This document shows positions 1-7,924 of a stretch of DNA of 21,883 nucleotides, in pieces (position 1 is the stretch's first letter; every line of letters starts with the position of its first letter). Source of the DNA: CAZTII01 sp964613305. GTDB taxonomy: Bacteria; Bacillota_I; Bacilli_A; Erysipelotrichales; Erysipelotrichaceae. Below the pieces are notes generated by a model. It was not told the DNA's origin, ran no database searches, and saw only the letters and a list, made by a program, of their open reading frames with translations. The stretch spans positions 1-21,883 of the forward strand of contig CAZTII010000024.1 of assembly GCA_964613305.1 (NCBI GenBank), read 5' to 3'. The translations under genes and the position numbers were made by a program.

Positions 1-59
1 ACTTCACTTTTGAAAAATCGACAATAAAAACGTGAACTTAACTATTTACTTGAGCTTTC

Positions 60-87
60 AAATAAAAAGAATAGTTTTGCTATTCTA
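60..87 (-). terminator. Intrinsic terminator after mtnN
   Basis: On the minus strand a 7-bp stem AGAATAG / CTATTCT (bases 80-86 and 68-74, loop CAAAA) is followed by TTTTTATT. The mtnN stop codon TAG (85-87) is partly inside the stem. The stem is AT-rich and short, so its strength is uncertain, but position and T-run fit the end of the yqe operon. Bases 1-59 hold nothing else I can recognise. Confidence 0.6.
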
Positions 88-780
88 TTTATTAAGTTCA
101 AACTGTTCAATAAACAACTTACACCATTTTGCACTTCTCTCACTGGCTAAAAGTGCATATTCTTCAAATGTCATTGAATTGTTATCATGATGTACAATAT
201 CGGATAATGATCGTATTACAATAAATGGAACATTATAATGAGTACATACCTGTCCGATTGCTGCCGCTTCCATTTCTGCACACAACGCTTCTGGCCACTG
301 TTGTTTCAATAAAATACCTTCTTGTTTTTGAATAAAGCTATCACCAGAAATAATTGGACCAATCCATACAATATCTTTATTTTCTTCAGTAATCGATGTA
401 GCAATTTTTACAAATTGCTCGTCGCATAAATAACACACTTTTCCTGGTTCAAAATGCTTTTCCCAGCCATCAAACGGTACATTTAAATCATGATGTGCTA
501 CCTTAGTGGCAATAACGACATCTAACACATTCATTTGTTCACATAAACCACCTGCAGTACCAATATTAACGATACCACTGATATCAAAATGTTCTAATAA
601 AACGGTCGTACTTAAAGCTGCAGCTACTTTCGCTATGCCACTTTGCATTACAACACACAACTGATTTGATAATAATCCTTCATAAAAATCAATGTTACTT
701 ATTCTTTTATGTTCTACAGAAGTCATTAGTTTTGTTAATGCTTCTACTTCACAACTCATTGCGCCAATAAATGCAATCAT
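85..780 (-). CDS. mtnN: 5'-methylthioadenosine/S-adenosylhomocysteine nucleosidase
   Basis: This enzyme cleaves the glycosidic bond of methylthioadenosine and S-adenosylhomocysteine, releasing adenine, in SAM recycling in the cytoplasm. The protein has 231 residues, the usual family length. Visible signatures are the N-terminal IGAM with the acid-base Glu11, the VNIGTAGG loop (71-78), the EMEAAA segment (169-174, substrate-binding Met170/Glu171) and the catalytic Asp194 in SLSD. I chose ATG at 780 rather than the in-frame ATG at 804. AAGGAG (787-792) sits 6 nt before 780, and the protein then begins directly at the first beta strand; the 804 start would add eight residues unlike the family. 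The start overlaps the yqeM stop as ATGA, so the two are probably translationally coupled. It is the last gene of the yqe operon. YqeM makes SAH, so the pairing is metabolically sensible. Confidence 0.93.
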   Translation of the reverse strand: MIAFIGAMSCEVEALTKLMTSVEHKRISNIDFYEGLLSNQLCVVMQSGIAKVAAALSTTVLLEHFDISGIVNIGTAGGLCEQMNVLDVVIATKVAHHDLNVPFDGWEKHFEPGKVCYLCDEQFVKIATSITEENKDIVWIGPIISGDSFIQKQEGILLKQQWPEALCAEMEAAAIGQVCTHYNVPFIVIRSLSDIVHHDNNSMTFEEYALLASERSAKWCKLFIEQFELNK

Positions 781-1463
781 ACTATTCTCCTTGCTGATAT
801 ACAATATCGCTCCCCTGGACTAGATACATCCAAGGTAAAATCAACCGTTACATTACACTGAAACCCATGTTTTTTAAGCAACGATACAATTGTTGGTAGT
901 GGATATACTTTTTGAACATGAAATTCTTCTACGATTGGTTCTTGATAAAATACAAAATGTTGATGAATTTCATCTTGATGACTAGCAATTGTCCATTGAT
1001 ATTCAACATCCATGATAACTCCATCTTCAATATATACATCAGAAAACTCCTCTAAGCGATCCACACTATGAATATCAAATAAGAATTTTCCACCTATTTT
1101 AAGACTATTTTTAACGCATACAATCATCTGTTCCACTTCATCAAGATGCATCAAATAGTTGATACTATCACAAAAACAACATATAGCATCTAACTCTTCT
1201 TCATGAAAATCACGCATATCCAGTTTTTTAGTTGGTATTTGTGGATATTTTGACATAATTTGCTGAAGCATTCCTTCATTATAATCACTTGCGATTATAT
1301 CATAGTTATTTTGATGCAAATAAAATGCTAACTCACCAGTTCCTGAAGCAAGCTCTACTATTTTCCCTTCGATGTTTTCACGCTTGATCCACTCAACCCA
1401 CATCGATAGCGCCTCATCACTTGTCACTAAAGCGTCATAATACATTGATAACGTTTGATACAT
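777..1463 (-). CDS. yqeM: Class I SAM-dependent methyltransferase, YqeM type
   Basis: A 228-residue cytoplasmic methyltransferase whose substrate is not known to me. The SAM-binding fold is visible: motif I VELASGTGELA (36-46), an acidic Asp60 at the end of beta-2, a DAICCFCDSINYL segment in the post-motif region, and GGKFLFDIHS (motif III area). The N-terminus (MYQTLSMYYDAL) and operon position match Bacillus YqeM, which follows rsfS. Start ATG lies 4 nt after the rsfS stop; upstream there is only a weak AAGAAG-like Shine-Dalgarno, so translation probably relies on coupling. Its stop TGA overlaps the mtnN ATG. Function beyond methyl transfer is inferred from fold and synteny only. Confidence 0.85.
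   Translation of the reverse strand: MYQTLSMYYDALVTSDEALSMWVEWIKRENIEGKIVELASGTGELAFYLHQNNYDIIASDYNEGMLQQIMSKYPQIPTKKLDMRDFHEEELDAICCFCDSINYLMHLDEVEQMIVCVKNSLKIGGKFLFDIHSVDRLEEFSDVYIEDGVIMDVEYQWTIASHQDEIHQHFVFYQEPIVEEFHVQKVYPLPTIVSLLKKHGFQCNVTVDFTLDVSSPGERYCISARRIV
787..792 (-). promoter_or_regulatory. Shine-Dalgarno site deciding the mtnN start
   Basis: AAGGAG on the minus strand lies 6 nt upstream of the ATG at 780, inside the 3' end of yqeM. It supports the short mtnN start over the longer reading frame from 804. Confidence 0.8.
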
Positions 1464-1467
1464 GACA

Positions 1468-1806
1468 TTACTTGTCTTCTTTAATTTGTGGTAGATTTCC
1501 CCAAATTTTTTCTAATTGATACACGTTTCTTTCTTCACCTGTAAAAATATGAACAACCACTTCATAACAATCTAATAAAATCCATGAGCTATCATTATCA
1601 CCTTCTTGTGAGCGAACTTTATAGCCAGCTTTTAATACTTCGAATTCTACATTTCGTACAATAGCAGCAGCTAGTCGATTACTAGAAGCACTTGCAATAA
1701 CAAAATAGTCACAAAACGGACTTGCATTTTGAAAATCCAATGTCACAATATCCGTTGCATGATTGTCTTGTAACGCTTTGATGATGATTTGATGTAATTT
1801 ATTCAC
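1468..1806 (-). CDS. rsfS: Ribosomal silencing factor RsfS
   Basis: RsfS (YqeL, Iojap family) binds ribosomal protein uL14 on the 50S subunit and blocks joining with the 30S, lowering translation under starvation. The 112-residue length is typical. Family features are seen in order: CDYFVIASASS (32-42), the long helix with AAIVRNVE, the EGDNDSSWILLDCYEVVVHIF core (68-88) and the C-terminal ERNVYQLEKIWG. The start codon is GTG at 1806, overlapping the preceding nadD-yqeK stop by one base (TAGTG). A strong GGAGGG Shine-Dalgarno (1813-1818) is 6 nt upstream, so this gene can be initiated independently despite the overlap. Confidence 0.93.
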   Translation of the reverse strand: MNKLHQIIIKALQDNHATDIVTLDFQNASPFCDYFVIASASSNRLAAAIVRNVEFEVLKAGYKVRSQEGDNDSSWILLDCYEVVVHIFTGEERNVYQLEKIWGNLPQIKEDK

Positions 1807-2825
1807 TATTTACCCTCCACATTTTTTATATAGTAATGCTGATTATCCTTAATTAATGTCACTGCTTCATCAAGATTTTTTTCGGCTAAAGCCAAATGTT
1901 TTGATGTATCATATCCCCGTAATGGATCAATTTTATCAGCAATATAAATTATTTTAGCTAACTTCGTTTTTCCATCACCAACGACATGATGAGCAATCGC
2001 ATACAATATATCCTTATCATACACTACTAAGTTACGCTTTAAAAACCATAATGCCGTATACGCATGATAAATTGATGGCCTTTGCGATAACACATCAATA
2101 AACCATTTTTCAATAATAACTCTACTATCATCGACAGACATTTCTTTACAAATATCATGAAACATTGCCGCAATCATTGTTTTCTTTAAACATACATGGT
2201 GTATCTTTGCTAAATGAATAGCAACTTCAGTCATAGAAAAGACATGATTTCTTCGTTTTTCACTACAATGATAAGAAACAATATCATGAAAATACAATCC
2301 ATTTTCCATAATTACTTTTCTTGCACCAACAGTTGTGTATTGAAGATAACCTTGGCGTACCATTGTACTACTAATCGGTGAATTAAACGTTGACAAGTAT
2401 GTAAACTTTGCTGAATCAATGTCTTGATTACGAGCAACAACAATAACCTCTACCAACTGTAGTAATTGTTCATAGTCTTTCCATTTATCAAATTGTGCTG
2501 CTTGATCACCACCAATAATTAATTTAAATTGATAGCTTGGATGTTTTTTTCGCAACAAACGAACTAAATCAATCGTATAGTTTGGTACTGATAAAAGCGA
2601 TTCATCAGTACAACATGTCATTTTACGATAAGGAGCAATCGAATATCGAATCATTGCAACACGTTGATTAAAATCAGTTAATTGTCTATCTTTCAGTGGC
2701 GTTCTACACGTCGGTGTAAACCATATTTCATTGCATGATGTATGCTTTAAAACATGTTTGGCAAGCGCGATATGACCTTGATGAATAGGATCAAAGGATC
2801 CCCCTAAAATACCTACTATTTTCAT
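1806..2825 (-). CDS. nadD: Fused NadD (nicotinate mononucleotide adenylyltransferase) and YqeK (HD phosphohydrolase)
   Basis: One 339-residue protein joins two enzymes that are separate neighbours in Bacillus. Residues 1-185 are NadD, which makes nicotinate adenine dinucleotide from NaMN and ATP. The nucleotidyltransferase signature GGSFDPIHQGH is at 8-18 and the C-terminal ISSTMVR at 151-157. Residues 186-339 are a YqeK-type HD-domain hydrolase, the family that cuts Ap4A symmetrically to ADP. Metal ligands are visible as His194, His223-Asp224, His254, His279/280 and Asp297 (ADKIDP). I see no stop or frameshift between the halves, so this is a true fusion. A similar NadD-HD fusion is known in Mycoplasma. 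Start ATG overlaps the yhbY stop as ATGA; the stop TAG overlaps the rsfS GTG. Both activities are inferred from motifs. Confidence 0.92.
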   Translation of the reverse strand: MKIVGILGGSFDPIHQGHIALAKHVLKHTSCNEIWFTPTCRTPLKDRQLTDFNQRVAMIRYSIAPYRKMTCCTDESLLSVPNYTIDLVRLLRKKHPSYQFKLIIGGDQAAQFDKWKDYEQLLQLVEVIVVARNQDIDSAKFTYLSTFNSPISSTMVRQGYLQYTTVGARKVIMENGLYFHDIVSYHCSEKRRNHVFSMTEVAIHLAKIHHVCLKKTMIAAMFHDICKEMSVDDSRVIIEKWFIDVLSQRPSIYHAYTALWFLKRNLVVYDKDILYAIAHHVVGDGKTKLAKIIYIADKIDPLRGYDTSKHLALAEKNLDEAVTLIKDNQHYYIKNVEGK

Positions 2826-3112
2826 GGTAAAGTAATAATTTTTTCCTTACTTGGACGATATAATACAATCGTTTTACCAATTCGTTGTACTACTTCACTA
2901 TGGGTATGCATCGCAATATCAAATGTTAATTCATCCATATCCGTTGGAATTGTTTTTAAACAATGAACTTTCACTAATTCAAAGGCTTCTAATGCTTGAT
3001 CAATAGAATCAATCAATGCATCAGAAATTCCTTCTTTTCCAACATGACACACTGCCTTTAATGTATTTGCCATAGCTCGTAGATATCGTTTTTGTTTTCC
3101 GTTTAATTTCAT
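2822..3112 (-). CDS. yhbY: YhbY/CRM-domain ribosome-assembly RNA-binding protein
   Basis: A 96-residue single CRM (CRS1-YhbY) domain protein, called YqeI in Bacillus. Members associate with pre-50S particles and bind RNA. The sequence shows the N-terminal basic helix (GKQKRYLRAMANTLK), the loop VGKEGISDALIDSI (24-37) containing the GxxG-type turn, a central strand ELVKVHCL and the C-terminal IGKTIVLYRPS typical of the family end. Both ends overlap neighbours by four bases (ATGA with yqeH upstream and with nadD-yqeK downstream), so it is embedded in the coupled operon. Role in 50S biogenesis is taken from the family. Confidence 0.93.
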   Translation of the reverse strand: MKLNGKQKRYLRAMANTLKAVCHVGKEGISDALIDSIDQALEAFELVKVHCLKTIPTDMDELTFDIAMHTHSEVVQRIGKTIVLYRPSKEKIITLP

Positions 3113-4158
3113 AAAATTGCCTTTCTGTACGTAATATTCACGTTTTTCGGATACGTAACACTAATTGATTTAACACTGCCACTAACACAAACCCAACCAA
3201 GACCATCAATAACAATATCCATTTTTTCATACAATTGACGCGTTACACTTTTGGTATAACTATCGACTAGTGGAACCGGTAGAAAATCCTTTCCTTTATG
3301 ACGTTCAAACATATCGGCAGCATTTTCTGCTTTTCCACGATGAATTGATAATTGATTGCTCATATAAAATACGATACTTGCCTTCTCACATCCATAAAAA
3401 TCAAGTCGAACTAACCCTCCTAAATGAAAACTTTGGTCATCACGACATTGAAACACCTTCGCTTTTGGTGCTTTCGTTAACATGATTGTCGCTAAATCTT
3501 CTTCCGCAACTTCTACAAGCATACTTTTTTTCACTTCAATACCAGGAGTATCGTACATCGTATATTCATCAACACGACAAGCATTAAAATCCAATGTTGT
3601 TCCTGGATATTTAGAAGCTGTTAATTGACCATTGTGTAATAGTTCATTTAAAAGCGTGCTTTTTCCCGCATTCGCTTTACCCATTACAACAACATCTCTA
3701 CCATTTCGGTACTTTTCAATCGCTTTTTTTAATTCAGATTCGTTGTTACTAAAACCTTTTCCTACTACAACTAAGCCTTGAACATAAATATTATATTCTT
3801 TTAATCGGCTAAAAATAAATTTGCTTAATTTTTCCATACCAAGAGTTGCAGGTAATAAATCACGTTTTGTTACAACTAAAATAATGTCTTTGTTTGGTAA
3901 ATGTCGATTAAGTCCTTCAATCATACCAGCTTCAAAATCAAAACAATCAACAACCCATAAGACAAGCGCATCCATATGCGCTATTCTATTGAATACATTT
4001 TGACTATCAATACCTGTTTTCATCGAAAACATATAATCATCGTAATGAGTCAAACGAAAACAACGTTGACAGAATTCTCCATCTTTTTTTGGCGTATAGC
4101 CAATTTCGTTGGCTCTTTCATATTGAAGTTCAACTCCACACCCTTTACAAGTTATCAT
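3109..4158 (-). CDS. yqeH: Circularly permuted ribosome-biogenesis GTPase YqeH
   Basis: YqeH is needed for 30S subunit assembly in Bacillus. The 349-residue protein has an N-terminal zinc finger with Cys4, Cys7, Cys30 and Cys33. The GTPase motifs are in permuted order: G4 TKRD (97-100) comes first, then the P-loop GKANAGKST (160-168), the G2 region PGTTLD (185-190) and G3 DTPG (203-206). The C-terminal third is the treble-clef/RNA-binding-like region of the family. Length is close to Bacillus YqeH. The start overlaps the end of yqeG by 14 bases, and the stop TGA overlaps the yhbY ATG. In Bacillus aroE lies between yqeH and the yhbY homologue; here they abut directly. Confidence 0.95.
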   Translation of the reverse strand: MITCKGCGVELQYERANEIGYTPKKDGEFCQRCFRLTHYDDYMFSMKTGIDSQNVFNRIAHMDALVLWVVDCFDFEAGMIEGLNRHLPNKDIILVVTKRDLLPATLGMEKLSKFIFSRLKEYNIYVQGLVVVGKGFSNNESELKKAIEKYRNGRDVVVMGKANAGKSTLLNELLHNGQLTASKYPGTTLDFNACRVDEYTMYDTPGIEVKKSMLVEVAEEDLATIMLTKAPKAKVFQCRDDQSFHLGGLVRLDFYGCEKASIVFYMSNQLSIHRGKAENAADMFERHKGKDFLPVPLVDSYTKSVTRQLYEKMDIVIDGLGWVCVSGSVKSISVTYPKNVNITYRKAIL

Positions 4159-4666
4159 AATACATTCCTTTTTCTATATTTAATAATCTACATACTTGAT
4201 TTTCTATTGTTCGCGTTATTTTCCCTGCCGTATTATCACGCGCAATTAATGGTTTTACCCAAATTGTTTTAAAATTTTGTATTTTCCCACCTAATACATC
4301 CGTCAATAATTGATCACCAATGACAACGACATCACTAGATTTAAAACGATATTTTCTTTTTAAATGCCAATAAATAAATGGTAGTGGCTTACATGCAAAG
4401 CTAGCATAATCCACTTGATACATCATCGCAAATGTACTTACTCTTTTTTTTACGTTATTCGAACAAAAAATTGGTACAATGCCATTATCTTTTATTTTAT
4501 TAACAAATAATTGAACATTTTCGTCATAGCCTACATCATCATAAGCAATAAGAGTATTATCAATATCAATCAAAGCAACACCAATTTGATGTTCTTTTAG
4601 TATTTTTGCGTCTATATCATAAACACTTTCTACATAACTATCTGGTTTAAATAATTGCTTAATCAT
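4145..4666 (-). CDS. yqeG: HAD-family phosphatase YqeG
   Basis: First gene of the yqe operon; a 173-residue haloacid-dehalogenase-type phosphatase of subfamily IIIA whose substrate is not established. HAD motifs are complete: motif I DIDNT (34-38, nucleophile Asp34 and acid/base Asp36), motif II in FCSNN (67-71), the motif III lysine in CKPLP (92-96) and motif IV GDQLLTD (117-123). Bacillus and other Firmicutes carry the same gene directly before yqeH. The ribosome-binding site is weak (a GGAT stretch about 10 nt before ATG), and the leader after the predicted promoter is short. The 3' end overlaps the yqeH start by 14 bases. Confidence 0.92.
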   Translation of the reverse strand: MIKQLFKPDSYVESVYDIDAKILKEHQIGVALIDIDNTLIAYDDVGYDENVQLFVNKIKDNGIVPIFCSNNVKKRVSTFAMMYQVDYASFACKPLPFIYWHLKRKYRFKSSDVVVIGDQLLTDVLGGKIQNFKTIWVKPLIARDNTAGKITRTIENQVCRLLNIEKGMYYDNL

Positions 4667-4690
4667 CGTATCAAATCCATTTCTAGTTTA

Positions 4691-4718
4691 ATTATACAAT
4701 TAATACCGTTGGTTTCAA
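4691..4718 (-). promoter_or_regulatory. Promoter of the yqeG-mtnN operon
   Basis: On the minus strand TTGAAA (4713-4718) and TATAAT (4691-4696) are separated by 16 bp. This is a near-consensus vegetative sigma promoter about 25 nt before the yqeG start. It is the only clear promoter found for the seven-gene operon. Confidence 0.75.
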
Positions 4719-4744
4719 AGGTATTTTGTTTATATTTATCATTG

Positions 4745-4773
4745 TTGCGAAAATCAACCATTCCATGTAAAAT
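4745..4773 (+). promoter_or_regulatory. Promoter of the HAD hydrolase gene at 4796
   Basis: TTGCGA (4745-4750) and TAAAAT (4768-4773) have 17 bp spacing. The predicted transcript would start near 4780, just before the Shine-Dalgarno AAGGAG. It is divergent from, and does not overlap, the yqeG promoter. Confidence 0.55.
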
Positions 4774-4795
4774 GAAACGGTAAGGAGATAATACC

Positions 4796-5434
4796 ATGAA
4801 AAAACAGTGCATAATTTTTGATTGTGATGGACTTATGTTTGATACCGAAGTAATTTCACAAGAAACCTTTAGAAGAATGGCTCCATCATTTGGCTATTGT
4901 ATCGATGATGATTTTATTATCGGCATTACTGGTAGTACGAAAGAGAAATCGATGGATCAATGGAATCGTTATCCTGGTTTAATCGAATACCGCGATACAA
5001 TTGTTGAAGAAAAAAATAAAATAATTTTCGAAAAAGCACCATTCATCGCTAAACCTGGTTTAATCGAACTACTTGATTTTTGTGTAGAAAACGACATTAA
5101 GATTGCCGTTGCATCAAGTAGCCCACGCTTTTATGTTCAACACCTTTTACAATCATTACCAAATAACTACCATTGGGATGCGATTTGTACGGCGGAAGAT
5201 GTTGTACATCATAAACCAGCACCAGATGTATTCTTACTTGCTTCACAACAATGTAACGTTTCACTTGAGCAATGCATTGTGCTAGAAGATTCAAAAAACG
5301 GCTTATTAGCCGCTCATCGCGCAACCATTGATGTTGGTTTTATTAAAGACACCATTGATGCGGATGATGATATGAAACAATGGATGGCTACATCGTTTAA
5401 TTCATTATATGAAGTAATATCGTACCTACAATGA
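4796..5434 (+). CDS. HAD superfamily hydrolase, beta-phosphoglucomutase-like
   Basis: A 212-residue HAD phosphatase or phosphomutase of the subfamily with an alpha-helical cap. Motif I is DCDGLMFDTE (nucleophile Asp9, Asp11), motif II is the serine in VASSSP (105-110), motif III is the lysine in HHKPAPD (Lys140) and motif IV is LEDSKNG (Glu164, Asp165). The cap occupies roughly residues 16-85. Sugar phosphates are the usual substrates of this group, but the substrate cannot be read from the sequence. AAGGAG lies 8 nt before ATG and a promoter is just upstream, so it is probably monocistronic. Its last codons form the left arm of a terminator hairpin, and it converges on parC with 12 bases between the genes. 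Confidence 0.85.
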   Translation: MKKQCIIFDCDGLMFDTEVISQETFRRMAPSFGYCIDDDFIIGITGSTKEKSMDQWNRYPGLIEYRDTIVEEKNKIIFEKAPFIAKPGLIELLDFCVENDIKIAVASSSPRFYVQHLLQSLPNNYHWDAICTAEDVVHHKPAPDVFLLASQQCNVSLEQCIVLEDSKNGLLAAHRATIDVGFIKDTIDADDDMKQWMATSFNSLYEVISYLQ

Positions 5435-5447
5435 GGTACGATATTTT
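5416..5447 (+). terminator. Terminator hairpin between the HAD gene and parC
   Basis: A perfect 12-bp inverted repeat, AATATCGTACCT (5416-5427) and AGGTACGATATT (5434-5445), has a 6-nt loop and is followed by TT then CATT. It includes the last codons and TGA stop (5432-5434) of the HAD gene and ends 1 nt before the parC stop. The T-run is short. On the minus strand the downstream bases are not T-rich, so termination of parC here is doubtful. Confidence 0.6.
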
Positions 5448-7924
5448 CATTCATCGAACAAATTAATCATTTCAAAATCAGCATGAGTTTCTGTTTCTGG
5501 CGGAAAATCAATAATAGCACATTCTGGTATATCCATCAGCCAAAACCATGGTTCATTCAATTTAAGTGGTGTAGAAAATGTTGCTTCTTTAGCAAAGAAA
5601 GGAATATCTTTGATGGTCAATGATTTCCATTCGCCATCATTCACTTGTACTAATTCATCATGTCGACATGAAAAAACATGGCGTAGAACATACGGATTCG
5701 ATTTTAACCTTTTACAAATCATCTCACCTTTGATAGCTCTACCTGAAATCGTTAAATCAGTCCAACGAATACGCTTTAGTCCACCTGTTTCACTAACTAA
5801 TACCGCTGCACCATCTTCTTTTATAACACAACTACTCACAACTTCATCATCATCTGCTAAATTGATTGCTTTAACACCTTGAGCTTTTGTATTTTGAGCA
5901 CTAAAGCTATCAATACTGAAGCAACACATCATGCCTTTTTTCGATAATACGGAAACATTCTGATGATCATACACGATATAAACACTGACAACTTCATCAT
6001 TATCACGTAATTTCATTGCCATATACAATTGTTTATTACGTGCTACTGACCATTGATTGATTGGTGTTTTTTTCATGTAACCTTCTTTTGTTACAGTTAC
6101 AATCCAAGCATAACTCTCAAAATTTTTAATGAGAATGCCCTGAACAATTTTCTCATCGCTATCCATTTTTACAATACTACTACAATGACTACCTACATCT
6201 TTCCACTTCGATTCTTCTATTTGATACACTGGAATAAAGCCATAATTACCTTTTTGCGTAAATATCAGAAGTGTATCTAATGTTTCACATTCCGTAATAC
6301 CGAGTAATTCGTCTCCTTCTTTGCATCCAGTGGAAATTTTATCTGAAGCACCATAAGAACGTAAAGAAACTTTCTTCAAATAACCATCTTTTGATAAGGT
6401 AATCATCACTTTATCATTACTCATCAATTTTGTTTTATCGATAACTATTTCTTCTACTTCATCTTCAATCATCGTTCGACGCTCATCAGCAAATTGATTG
6501 CGAATTTCTTTTAACTCTTTAATGATTGTTTGTTTTAGTATCAACGGATTTTCAATAATAGATCTCAGTTGTTCCATCATTAACGTAATATCAGAATACT
6601 CTTGTTTTAAAATAACAATATCAGTCGATGTTAAACGATACAATCGAAGTGTTACAATCGCTTCGGCTTGAAGTTCACTAAATGAAAATAAATCACAAAG
6701 TCTATTTTTAGCATCGCTTTTATCTTTTGATGATCGAATCGTATCAATTATTTCATCTAAAATAGAAATTGACTTGATCAACCCTTCTAAAATATGAAGT
6801 CGTTTAGCATATTGTTGATAATCATACTTACTTCGTTTAAGAACTACTTCTTCTCTAAAGGCTATAAAAGCATCTAAACATTCCATTATCGATAGTTGTT
6901 GCGGTCTTTGATTAATAATTGCGACAATGTTGTAATTGTAATATACTTGTAAATCAGTATTTTTAAATAAATAATTTAATATTAATTGACTATCACAATC
7001 TTTTTTAATATCTAAAACGATTTTTAACCCATTTCTATCTGATTCATCACGAACGTCTAATAAATTTTCTAAATCTTTATTTAATCGTAAATCATCAATC
7101 TTTTTAACTAAATTAGCCTTAATTACTTCATATGGAATTTCCGTAATAATAATTTGATTAATCGTTTTTCCTTCTACTATATCACACTTAGCACGTATAA
7201 CAACCCGTCCCTTACCCGTAGCAAAAGCATCAATAATTCCTTTTCTTCCTTGAACAATACCACCCGTAGGAAAATCAGGTCCTTTGTATAATGCCATGAT
7301 GTCAGTTAGTGTGCATGTTGGATTATTAATGCGATGAATCGTTGCATCAATGACTTCACCACAATTGCTTGGTGCAATATTGGTCGCATATCCTGAGGCA
7401 ATTCCTGTTGCCCCATTCACTAACAACATCGGAAAAGCAGCTGGTAATACCGTCGGTTCTTGTTCGGTATCATCAAAATTTGGCGCAAATTGTACTGTTT
7501 CTTTTTCAATGTCAGTAAATAAAGTTTGACTTATTTTAGCTAATCTAGCTTCCGTATAACGCATCGCAGCGGCCGGATCATCATCAATGGAACCGTTATT
7601 CCCTTGCATATCTACTAATGGCATTCGTACTTTCCAATCTTGTGAAAGTCGAACCATCGCTTCATATACCGAGGAGTCACCATGTGGATGATAATTACCA
7701 ATAACCAAACCTACTGTTTTCGCCGATTTTCGATAAGCTTTTTCACTAGTATTACCATCATGTTGCATCGCATACAAAATACGTCGTTGCACTGGTTTTA
7801 ACCCATCACGAATATCTGGTAGTGCACGTTCTTGAATAATATATTTTGAATATCGACCAAAACGATCGCCAACAATATCTTCTAACTGACAATCTAAAAT
7901 ATCATTGTGACTATTATTTTTCAT
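5447..7924 (-). CDS. parC: DNA topoisomerase IV subunit A
   Basis: ParC is the breakage-reunion subunit of topoisomerase IV, which decatenates daughter chromosomes with ParE. The 825-residue protein has the winged-helix core with the catalytic Tyr123 in AMRYTEAR and the preceding QRDR segment NYHPHGDSSVYEAM (77-90). Ser84 and Glu88 are in the usual quinolone-sensitive state. The SSVYEAMVRLSQDWK wording and the GNNGSIDDDP stretch match ParC rather than GyrA. The C-terminal third (about 500-825) contains the degenerate beta-pinwheel repeats. The ATG overlaps the parE stop as ATGA, giving a coupled parE-parC operon. No separate terminator was found for the minus strand at its end. Confidence 0.94.
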   Translation of the reverse strand: MKNNSHNDILDCQLEDIVGDRFGRYSKYIIQERALPDIRDGLKPVQRRILYAMQHDGNTSEKAYRKSAKTVGLVIGNYHPHGDSSVYEAMVRLSQDWKVRMPLVDMQGNNGSIDDDPAAAMRYTEARLAKISQTLFTDIEKETVQFAPNFDDTEQEPTVLPAAFPMLLVNGATGIASGYATNIAPSNCGEVIDATIHRINNPTCTLTDIMALYKGPDFPTGGIVQGRKGIIDAFATGKGRVVIRAKCDIVEGKTINQIIITEIPYEVIKANLVKKIDDLRLNKDLENLLDVRDESDRNGLKIVLDIKKDCDSQLILNYLFKNTDLQVYYNYNIVAIINQRPQQLSIMECLDAFIAFREEVVLKRSKYDYQQYAKRLHILEGLIKSISILDEIIDTIRSSKDKSDAKNRLCDLFSFSELQAEAIVTLRLYRLTSTDIVILKQEYSDITLMMEQLRSIIENPLILKQTIIKELKEIRNQFADERRTMIEDEVEEIVIDKTKLMSNDKVMITLSKDGYLKKVSLRSYGASDKISTGCKEGDELLGITECETLDTLLIFTQKGNYGFIPVYQIEESKWKDVGSHCSSIVKMDSDEKIVQGILIKNFESYAWIVTVTKEGYMKKTPINQWSVARNKQLYMAMKLRDNDEVVSVYIVYDHQNVSVLSKKGMMCCFSIDSFSAQNTKAQGVKAINLADDDEVVSSCVIKEDGAAVLVSETGGLKRIRWTDLTISGRAIKGEMICKRLKSNPYVLRHVFSCRHDELVQVNDGEWKSLTIKDIPFFAKEATFSTPLKLNEPWFWLMDIPECAIIDFPPETETHADFEMINLFDE

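Noticed and set aside
3976..4272. 98-residue hydrophobic open frame on the plus strand across the yqeH/yqeG junction
   Set aside because: Its hydrophobic look comes from AT-rich codons read in antisense; both opposite genes are clearly real.
5447..7924. Quinolone-resistance substitution in ParC
   Set aside because: Ser84 and Glu88 are at the usual wild-type state, so nothing unusual is indicated.
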